From positions 62,001 through 126,000 of the forward strand of contig NW_027122925.1 of the NCBI RefSeq assembly GCF_023973825.1: 64,000 nt of DNA, given 5' to 3'. Each line of letters begins with the position of its first letter. Within the stretch, counting starts at the first letter, position 1. The notes beneath the pieces are model-generated. The model was given only the letters and a program-made list of their open reading frames with translations, had not been told where the DNA came from and did not search any database. The translations under genes were made by a program, and so were the position numbers. Shown in pieces: positions 54,852 to 64,000 of this stretch. Origin of the DNA: Plasmodium brasilianum (taxonomy: Eukaryota > Apicomplexa > Aconoidasida > Haemosporida > Plasmodiidae).

Positions 54852-55881
54852 TTATCTTTTCCTTAATTTAATTTTTTGATATTTTTTAACTTTTTTATGG
54901 TAATAAATAATCCATGATATAAATGTGACACCTAATATAATGAATGGTACGAAATATAATATGTATCCAAGTAATTGTCCTAATATGCATTTTATATCCA
55001 GATTATCAGCTGCATTTTTACACAAATCACATACATTATTCTGTGTCCCAACAACATAGTGCTTCCATAATCCTGATGTATTTCCTTTCAACCATTTTAA
55101 TGCAGTCGATAACCATCCATCCTCATTATTAGTCAACTCTTTTAAATGAGGCCATAGTCCTAAAAAACTTCCATCCCATGTAACGTTAGTTGTAGAAAAA
55201 CCTAGTGAGAAATCTACTATGGATACTATCAAGAAAAACAAGAACAATAATACAGGTATAGCTAGTTTTAAACCATATTTTTTATGGATTATTTTTTTGT
55301 AAGTCTTGTCGCTAATTGTTCTGTTGTTTTGAAGAAAATTTACATAATCAAGTTCTTTGAATATTTTTTTTTCCATATTGGAATATTTTTTTGTTTCAAA
55401 TGTACAATATTTATTTCCCATAGCTTTTACATCTACACCTCCATTCCTGGATAAATATTTACATGATAATTTCTTTTGTCCTGTCTTCTCCTTTTCCTTA
55501 TAAGTTAGATCTTTACTTTCATGAACTCCATTATTTAATATCTCCTCCTTTAACCCCGTAATAATTGAGTCTTTATTTTTTTTATAATTTGCTAGTAATC
55601 GATAATTTCTTGTATATATTTTTCCATAAAATTTGTATATGTTATCTAGAGGTTTGTTAAACATCACCTGAAAACATAAATTAAATATTTATGATTTAAT
55701 AAAATTAAAAATAAAACACTAAAAACAGTATAAATAAGAATAAAATACAGAAAAATATAAATAATAAAAATATCCTTAAATAATTTGAGCATACGTTATC
55801 ATCGTTAAGATGGGATATCCAAGTTACAAGAACAAACACAGAAATTTTAATAAATAAGATTGACTTAAGATATTGTTTCAT
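54852..55881 (-). CDS. fam-l exported membrane protein, intact
   Basis: Two-exon fam-l protein of 300 residues. Exon 1 is 55881-55795 (MKQYLKSILFIKISV then hydrophobic, ending SHLNDDN). The phase-0 intron is 55794-55668 (127 bp, GTATGC...TCAG), and exon 2 is 55667-54852, beginning VMFNKPLDNIYKF. PEXEL-like RLLAN lies at 52-56. The family block is CTFETKKYSNMEKKIFKELD, then RTISDKTYKKIIHKKYGLKL. Membrane segments lie near 163-184 and 262-284, with the tail YYHKKVKKYQKIKLRKR. The loop between membrane segments, about 77 residues, is the longest of the four fam-l sequences here. It carries several Trp and a Cys cluster (NNVCDLCKNAA..DIKC). A 61-codon frame at 55890-55705 is simply exon 1 read on into the intron. 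Paired with fam-m 58389-59282, in the opposite order to the doublet at 40-45 kb. Confidence 0.9.
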
Positions 55882-56266
55882 GATATACATTTTTAGATCT
55901 ATAATGTATAAAATGACGAATAAATTTACATTAATATTGTATACTTCTAATCATATATGATGCTACATTTATTTTTCTAATTTTTTTTTATATATTTTCA
56001 TAAAAACCTAATAACATATATGTAACTACAAAGTATTTTTATACAGATATATAAAATGAAAACTCTAAATATATATTAAAAAATTATTATTTAATTATAT
56101 TTTTAAATAAATAATTATAATAAAAATAACAAAATTTGAATTTATTCAAGAATATTTAAAATATATAATTTATTTATTATATGTGGGAGTTTAATCAAAT
56201 TGTTTTTTTACTAATAATTAAAGTATAAGTTTCATTAATATTTCTAAATACTGAATATATCTAGTT

Positions 56267-56335
56267 TATGGAATCTATAGAATATAGTATGTATAGAATG
56301 TAGGAAATATATTGTCCTCTATTTGGGGATGATAA
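56267..56335 (-). promoter_or_regulatory. Conserved upstream element of fam-l 54852-55881
   Basis: TATGGAATCTATAGAATATA, then GTATGTATAGAATGTAGG and TGTCCTCTATTTGGGGATGA, lies about 390-450 bp upstream of the ATG. The core is expanded or duplicated relative to the other copies. The CTCTAT block follows in the usual order. Role inferred. Confidence 0.45.
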
Positions 56336-56711
56336 TATATAATTATGACAATATTTTTCTATTAATAATTCTAATTTTATTAACATCGTATTTTGGAAAG
56401 ACGTTTTATTAGTGTTAAGTAATATTATTATTATTTAATAAAAAAATAGCAAAAATGATAAACAAAAAAAGCAATATTATGCACCACATCTTATGATATA
56501 CTAAATGTAAAGCTTTCGTTTTTCAAAGGACTACAAATCACTTAAAATATAGAACGTAAAACTTACAATCAAATCTATGAAATAATATGTATATAAAAGG
56601 TAAATAAATTAAATTTTTTTATTTTTGTATAATAATTTCTGAATATTATAATTTTTACTTTAATTCTTATCATTTTCGTTAACGATTTACTTTTAAATTC
56701 ATTTACCAGAA

Positions 56712-56773
56712 TTTTTTTTTTTTTTTTTATTTAAATTTACATATTTAGAAGAAATATAATGAAAAAAAAAAAA
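56712..56773 (-). promoter_or_regulatory. Poly-T / TATTTAGAAGAAATAT / poly-A block
   Basis: A run of 17 T at 56712-56728, then TTTACATATTTAGAAGAAAT, then a run of 11 A from 56762. It lies about 830-890 bp upstream of the fam-l ATG. The centre matches 11768-11783 over about 16 bases. Confidence 0.4.
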
Positions 56774-58388
56774 GAAATTAAATGATAGCGTTATTCTTTC
56801 TGGAAAATATTTAGTTCCAGAGTATCCTTACTTAAATAATATATTCGTTTTATTTTGCCAGTAATAGTAATTTATAACATCTTTCGTTATCATGTATTAT
56901 TATTAAAACCATTGAAGTAATATTTTTAAAAATAGATATGAATTAAAATTATTTATATGGATTAATAAAATATTAAATGTATGTATCCTCTTATTAATAG
57001 AAATATCGTAGGAACACACAAAATATATTATTCCTTAAATACAGTTTATACTAAAACAAAAGTTGAAATAATAAAATTTTAATATATATTAGTAATAATC
57101 TGTACTTTGAACATCTATTTATAAATTAATCGTAGAAAAATAAAATTTTTTTTTTTACTGTTATTTTATTTAAAAAATTATCGTTATAAATATGAAGGAA
57201 TTAGTAATGATAAATATAAACGATTTATGTAATTTTATACACCTAAATAATATTAAACATTTACTTAATATATGTATAGATACCATACGAAGTAAGACAA
57301 ATATATAAATAAATACTTACACATAATAGAAAATAGTAAGAATATGTATTTATCCTAATTACATATAAATATATATTTATAGGCATATAAAGCATTTTTA
57401 GATATTTAAAATTTTAAGGAGTAAATAAGGTATATTTGCATATTTTGCCTATTAACAGTTGATTCAATCTAATATATTAAAAATTTAATGACATGAAAAA
57501 TAAGAATCATATCTAGTATAATTTTCTATAATTTTTCAAAACAACTTGTATTTAAATAATTTATTCGGAATCGAAATAACTGTGCCAATAAGAAATATAA
57601 TAATGATATTATAAATGGATCTAACTCCTTTTAATTGTAATTATTTCGAATTTCCAAATTAGTATTTAATTATAAATAATAAATAATTAACAAGAATATA
57701 ATACTATTATATATTTATAATTACATAAATATAAAATGCAAAAAATATAAATGACTATTAAATACATCTTTTAAAATTAATATATTTTATTACATATATC
57801 ACATAAAACAGTATTTATAGAAATAAAATTAAATATTTTTCCATGTATAAATAATATACATATTACTTTAACAAATATATATTCACTCCTATTCATTAAA
57901 TATAAAATAAAATATAGCTATTGTAAATTTAAAGATAATAACACTTTTATTTAATAACTTTAAAACATAATCATTTTACATTAGAACAAGATAAAAAAGA
58001 TAAGAAAACAATTTTCATATTAAATATAAAATATAACACACTAATAAGAATATATGAGTTGTGCTGCTTTATACTCATTTATAAGAAAAAGCATATATTT
58101 TTCATAAAATTCCATTTAGATACACAAATATATATATTAAGAAAATAATTGAGTTGAAATAATTATTTTGATAAACAAATTTGAAATCATCAAATATTCA
58201 AATTTACAAAAAAACGAAGAACATTATATTTCATTGATCTGCATCAAAAGGACAAAGCATATACTTGAGAATCTATAAAATATAATTAATTATGAGTAAG
58301 TTTAATAAGAACATAATTAAAGATATTACAAATATTAGTTCTTACTAAAGGATTTTTCACATAATATTGTAAATTTTTTATATTTATT
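56774..58388. other. Spacer within fam-l / fam-m doublet
   Basis: A/T-rich sequence between the fam-l upstream block and the 3' end of fam-m. No supported gene. Confidence 0.45.
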
Positions 58389-59282
58389 TTAATCAATCAT
58401 CAATTTAGTCTTATTATATTTTTCATTATTTCTTAAAATCCTAGTTAAGACTATTATAACTACAATAGCTAATAAAACGAGAAGTATAGACAATGATACT
58501 AAATATATATTATATTTGTTTAAACCAATTCCATTGATGTATCCTTCTATAAATTCCCAAATATTATGCGTTAATGAGTCTTTGTACATTCCATTTTCTA
58601 TAATATTTAAAGAACATAATATATTTAGTGTAGGTAATCCTAATCCGAATAAGAAAAAAATAAAAAGTATAGCAACTACAAATCCGTAATTTTTAAATTT
58701 TATTTTTTTTAAAGTTATATCACGAATTCTTCTTTTTTTCTCAAGAAAATCATCATAATATTTTTTTTTTATCCATTTTTTTTGAAAATGGAAATGTTTT
58801 CCATCAAACATTCCATTATTATAATCTATAATTTCTGTGTAATACTGTGCCTTATTTAGTAAACGTCCATTTGATAGTTTGTTTCTAGCTTTAGATTCTT
58901 TTTCATTATTAAATATTTCTTTTTTTTCGAATTCTTTGTATATTGATTTTCTTTTTTTTACTCCTGCAATATTTGATTCTTTTTCCAGCTTATTTTTTGT
59001 CAGTGATCGATAACTTCTTGTATCTAACATTTTATTATTATTGCAGAATTTATCCAAATAATAATTAGGTACATTCTAAAAAAACAAGGTACATATTTAA
59101 AAAAAAATAATAATTTCATAATAAAGTATATAATTAAAAAAAATAAAACATTATGAATATAAACAAACAATTTCACTTAAATAATACAATCGCACCAGAT
59201 CACTGATAAAAGGGTATATCCAAGTTAAAATGAGAAACTCCCAGATTTTTATAATTATATGTAAGTTCATTCTTTGTTTCAT
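58389..59282 (-). CDS. fam-m exported membrane protein, intact
   Basis: Two-exon fam-m protein of 257 residues. Exon 1 is 59282-59196 (MKQRMNLHIIIKIWE then hydrophobic, ending PFISDL); an extra ATG sits directly before it at 59285. The phase-0 intron is 59195-59076 (120 bp). Its donor reads GTGCGA rather than the GTATGA-type donors of its paralogs, and the acceptor is TTAG. Exon 2 is 59075-58389, beginning NVPNYYLDKFCNNN. The export motif is RSLTK at 52-56, the most diverged of the set. The family block is YYTEIIDYNNGMFDGKHFHF, then QKKWIKKKYYDDF and TLKKIKFKNYGF. Membrane segments lie near 160-182 and 218-240. The end is ILRNNEKYNKTKLMID. The unusual donor makes splicing a little less sure, but the open exon 2 and conserved tail suggest a live gene. 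Partner of fam-l 54852-55881. Confidence 0.86.
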
Positions 59283-59668
59283 CATGTACATATTTAACAT
59301 ATGCAAAGAGGAAAAAATTAATAGTAATTTATTTTTAAAGATACAGTAAGCTAAATTTTTTTTTAAAAACTTTTTTTATTTTTTCTTCAAAAATACTTAA
59401 TAATATATATAAAAATATAATATGCTTTACTATATATATAGTAAAATAACTTTAAAAATAATATAATTGTTACCATATAATATAGAATAAATGAAATAAC
59501 CTTAAAAAAAATAAAATAATTGGAAATAATTCATAAATATTAGAAATATATAATTATTTATTTAATGTAACGAACTAACTGAATATTTTCCTTACTAATA
59601 TTGTCATTAATAAAATACGAAAAAAATACTCTATTTCTTGTTATGGGGAAATGTTAAATTTATCCGTT

Positions 59669-59745
59669 ATACGGAATGTAGAGAATATATATATAGAATA
59701 TCCCTCTATATATTAAGAAAAAAATTACTAATTTTACGGATGATA
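59669..59745 (-). promoter_or_regulatory. Conserved upstream element of fam-m 58389-59282
   Basis: TACGGAATGTAGAGAATATA, then TATAGAATATCCCTCTATAT and AAAATTACTAATTTTACGGATG, lies about 390-460 bp upstream of the ATG. The same three blocks in order occur at 41778-41858. Role inferred. Confidence 0.55.
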
Positions 59746-61619
59746 TACTGTTAATATTTCTAATTTTATAAAAATTTACTTTTGAAAAACAATTTTTAAT
59801 AATATAGTAAATATTATAATAATATAGTAATACTAATAATAAATGGAGAAGTCAATATTCTGTGTTATTTATGATACATTTTTATGGTTATTCCTTGAGT
59901 ACATACAATCCACAATATTCTATCATATCTTTAAAAAATCAAATTAATATATTATTACGTTAAATGATCTAACAATAAATATATATTTAAAAGTAAATGA
60001 AAATTAATTTTATGTTTTCTTATTATAATTTTTGATAATTATAATTTTTTATTAATTTTAGCTTACACCATTATTTCTGAGTTAACTTCTCTACATTCAT
60101 CTATAAAATTTTTTTTTTTTTTTTAACTAAATATATGTAATTACCATAAATAATAATATAATAAAACATTAGATTATATGTAAGATAGTTTTAGAAATAT
60201 TTCACACAATTTCATTAATTTAATAATATATCAATTTAATATACATACAATAAATTATAGGATATCGTAATTACATAAAACATAAGAACGGTTAACGCTT
60301 TGATCGTCAAAAACATATATGATTAAACAATTATTTACTTTATAATTTTATAACTAATACATTTATTTTTATTTATTGTTTTAAAAATATATAATTCTAG
60401 GAACGTGCTTTACATGTTAACCATAATAAGTGGAAATAAATATATGAATAATTAATATTGTGTTAAAAGTACTTTTACAAACATAAACGTATTATACCTA
60501 CGTATTTCCATAACGTTTGAAAAGCAATACGGATGAATGTAATTATACAAATATTATATATACAAACAATTATTGTAATCATCGGATATTCAACTTAATA
60601 TAATAATTCATAAGAAATATTATTGTTATCAAAAATTAATTAAAAAAAAGTTTATAGATATTAGCATTATCATATTTTTAATGTATTAATATATATATAC
60701 TATTTCCGTTATAAGATTTATAAGCAATCTTATATATTATCTACTATTTTTTCAAAGTACTGGATTATTCCAATTTCTTACTCTCAGATAAGGATTCCAT
60801 ATATAATGCACTATAAACCATTTAAAAATTTTGATAATAATTTATATACATAAACTGTAAAATAAATTATTAGAAGTACGTTATATAATGAAATCCTTCT
60901 AAATATTTACTTATATATAAAACGTTGCAGGAATAGAAACATTCATAAGTTCTAATCGTTTTCTTTTTGAAATGTTTTTTTAAAAAATAAATTAATATTT
61001 TTCTCAATTATTTAATTTTGTAAATAAATTAAAAAATAATATACACATGTTTTAACTTTTTTATTGAATGCTTTATATATCTATATTAAATATATTATAT
61101 TCTTACATATGCACAAATATATCAATAAATTGAATATTTTTTCATATTATATCATTTTTATACCAAATATACATTATATACAAATAAGACAAAATAAATG
61201 TAAATTATTATTAAATTTTAATGTCCAATATATGATTTTATAATTTAAATAACTATATATTTCAAAATCCACACAAAATAATAGATTTATTTAAATGTTC
61301 AGTTTTTATTGAATTTATTGCATTATTTATATGGTTTCAAGTATTATTATTTTAAATAAACTTTTCTTCCATTTTTTATAAAGATAAATTGTTTGAAACT
61401 TTCCCATTTTTTACATGTTTGATACCAATTGTTTGCTTTCTACTTCTATAAAATTCCTATGTTTCAGTTAATTCATATAGTATTATTATCTATTTAAAAG
61501 TCATAACTTAATATGTCACCATATAAAGAGATGTATTTTATAAAATTGTAATATATTTTGTATTCAGCGTAAAACACTAAGAAAAATATGACTCAGTTTT
61601 AAAGTGTAACTACCTTAAA
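59746..61619. other. Non-coding spacer
   Basis: A/T-rich sequence. A run of 16 T at 60109-60124 sits about 830 bp upstream of the fam-m ATG, matching the poly-T/poly-A position in other members. No supported gene. Confidence 0.45.
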
Positions 61620-64000
61620 ACATGTTAATGAACCGAATAAAACCACTAAATGTCAATGATATTCGTTTTCGTTAAAAATACTCATTTGAGGGTCTCCAGT
61701 TACCAGTAAAAGAACCTTCTGATTCTAGTACATATTAATATGCATCATTATTTTCAGTAATTATATTAACATTTATTTCAATATATTTCATGCAGTTTTT
61801 CTCTAAAGCTATCAATTATTCTACTTAAAAATTTGAATATTCTACTTTGAAACCTATTATATATTAAGACAATGCATTGCTGTCATAATAAATTTTAATT
61901 TACAATTAAGTATTATTTTTTAATACTATTACATATTTTTTAACTTTTCCGCTATATTCAAAAAATATTATATATAATTTGAAATGTATATTTGAGAACA
62001 ATGACCAAGTAACAGTCATGGCTCTGGAAATGCTTACCTTATTTACGTGACAGTAGATATTATACAATATATACTGTAAATAATTTGAATGTATAGATGT
62101 TCTATAATAATAATTTTGTTGAATATAAAAAAATTTCGTGAACAAGATAATTCAAGTGTACTGTTAAAAATACAAAAACAAAAAAGGATTAGAATAATTT
62201 TTTTTAATATTTAAATTCCATATATAATAATACATAACAGATGGTAATTCTAAAAGTATAATAAAAACAAAGTGAGAACTAATTTCCTAATGTAAATGAA
62301 AAACAAGAAATTAAAATACAAATATTTTAAGCAAAATTATATATCATAATCATTAACATATAAGATTTGAAAAAGCTATAATTTTAATTATATTCCTATT
62401 ATCGATATAATTGTTCATCATGAGTATTGTTAGTATAAAGGGTTTTTTGTAAAAACAATAAATATATATAAAATATACAAATTGATATGTAAATAGAAGG
62501 ACATATTAATAATTATATAATAATATCGAGAAAAGTAACTGCAACGGATAAACATAATTATCATTAAATTAACTAAAAATTTGTAATAATAAGAATATTT
62601 TTTGTTATAGTGCATGATTAAACATATGTAATAACACACATACAGTTATAATTAAATAATGTGAGCGTAATAGATTATAGAGCGTTATATATGAAATATT
62701 GGTGCTATAATCTCAAAATTTGAAATAGAACAAATTATATATATAATAATAATATTTTATCCCTAAGGGTTAAACAACACAAAAACCTAATAACATTATT
62801 TCATATTTAATTTTATGATAATGTGTATAAATGCAACTTATCCCATTTTTAGTAAAAGCACATAAAATATAAAATTCCTTTTATGGCATATTGTGAGTCT
62901 GCCTCTATATACATAAATAAAAGAATATACATAATATTGCATTATATTTATCTTAATATAAATTTTTATATTATTGTTTAAAAAGCAATTCGGTATTGTA
63001 ATACGTCGATAATTATAAATTCCACAATAAAATAATATGAACTATAATTTTAAATTCGTTATGACATTTTATAATAATATACATTACAGCTACTTCATTG
63101 TATATATATATATATTAAATAAGAAAAAATGATAATATATTATTTAAAGTTACTAAAATATATTAACTAGCTTTACTTTTACGTTTATTTTCATCTATAT
63201 TCTTTGCTATCTATATATATATATAACGTTCTATTTCATTAGAGTTATTGATTTGAAATATTTACATATATAAAATAATTATTTCAATGATAAATATTAT
63301 TTTTTTAAATATATTAATAAAATAATTATAGTTATATAAAAAAATATTCAAGAATTTTTACGAATAATTATTAATTTTTTATTATATTAAATTAAATGTC
63401 ATGATATAAATGCATTGATCTGCTATAAATTTGATCGAATGTTCAAACAAAATAATAAGATATATAGTAACAAAAAAAAAATATTTTTGTAAATATATAA
63501 ATAAGAAAGGGAGAAAAAAAAAAAATATTGCATATATATATTTGAAAACAATTATTAAAAAGTTCTTCCAAAATTCTTTTAGATATTTCAGAAAATCATA
63601 TATTCTTTTATTTTTCCACAAAATAATCCTCCGTTACAAATTAATTTTGTATTATTTCTATCACATACTCAATATATTCAAATACAAAAATAAATATATA
63701 ATATATTAAATAAAAGAAAAATTGTTTTTATATTATATCCTCATATCTTTTAATTAATCAAAATAATTTAAAAAGAAATATTATAGATTGTAAGAGATTA
63801 AGATAAAAAAAACAAACATAGAACAAAAATTTTGTATAACTCCAAAATAAAAATTTAAATAAATATGGAAAATTTTTTTTTTTATTTATTTTGATTTTAT
63901 CAAGTTAACTACAATAAACTAAATGTTTATGTGAACTAACAATACACAAAAAATTATTATCAATTATATATGCATATATTTTTTTTAATTTTCTTACCAT
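61620..64000. other. Diverged copy of 27.5-30.0 kb block; no intact gene
   Basis: The left part (61626-61850) resembles the coding remnant near 27573-27840 but has stops in all frames I tried. The rest aligns in patches with 27.9-30.0 kb at an offset of about 34.0 kb up to the window end, so the block probably continues beyond it. Short open frames near 61906-62145, 62430-62639 and 63382-63709 are A/T-driven and unsupported. Confidence 0.4.

Noticed and set aside
55705..55890. Separate 61-residue membrane protein
   Set aside because: It is exon 1 of the fam-l gene read through its GTATGC donor into the intron.
63382..63709. Overlapping open frames on both strands near the right end
   Set aside because: They encode mostly Lys/Ile/Tyr or Phe/Leu/Ile runs expected from A/T-rich non-coding DNA, with no splice or family evidence.
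1..64000. Telomere repeats, rRNA, tRNA, CRISPR or transposons
   Set aside because: No GGGTTYA-type telomere array, cloverleaf, rRNA stretch, spaced direct-repeat array or transposase-like frame was seen.

Overview
The window looks like a subtelomeric segment of a Plasmodium malariae-type malaria parasite chromosome (P. malariae or a close relative such as P. malariae-like or P. brasilianum). Evidence: extreme A/T content with long poly-A/poly-T runs; genes separated by 2-10 kb of non-coding sequence; short introns with GT/AG ends; and members of multigene families typical of that clade: fam-l and fam-m (two exons, PEXEL-like motif, two membrane segments), PIR, STP1, and a related Plasmodium exported protein. 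The fam-l/fam-m names rest on remembered family signatures; the gene structures were read from the sequence.

Layout from left to right. 1-913: 3' part of a decayed pir gene (+). 3615-4576: intact fam-l (-). 6342-7315: second decayed pir gene (+) with an intact last exon. 10031-10911: exported protein (-) with a fam-like leader but a different C-terminal half. 14435-16337: intact three-exon pir gene (-). 21502-22397: intact fam-m (-), followed by a broken fam-l at 24261-25124 (-). 27297-27860: unassigned coding remnant (+). 31411-34024: intact STP1 gene (+), the only intact gene on this strand. 40481-41369: fam-m (-), paired with fam-l at 43720-44734 (-). 44735-54851: 10-kb gene desert, with a patch of different base composition near 50.5-52.8 kb. 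54852-55881: fam-l (-), paired with fam-m at 58389-59282 (-). 59283-64000: non-coding, with a diverged copy of the 27.5-30.0 kb block.

The genes do not form a pathway. They are probably all exported or surface-displayed proteins of infected red cells. Seven intact fam-type genes share one plan: exon 1 of 29-30 codons carrying a hydrophobic signal, a phase-0 intron of 120-128 bp, a PEXEL-like motif near residues 51-56, then a family-specific C-terminal half with two membrane segments.

The strongest unexplained signal is an element related to GAATATAGAGAATATA, about 380-425 bp upstream of the start codon of every fam-type gene and of the broken copy (eight of eight). In several cases a second poly-T / TATTTAGAAGAAATA-like / poly-A block lies about 830-900 bp upstream. 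I did not find the same arrangement upstream of the pir or STP1 genes. Two segmental duplications are also visible (offsets of about 6.4 kb and 34.0 kb). No rRNA, tRNA, CRISPR array or transposon was recognised.
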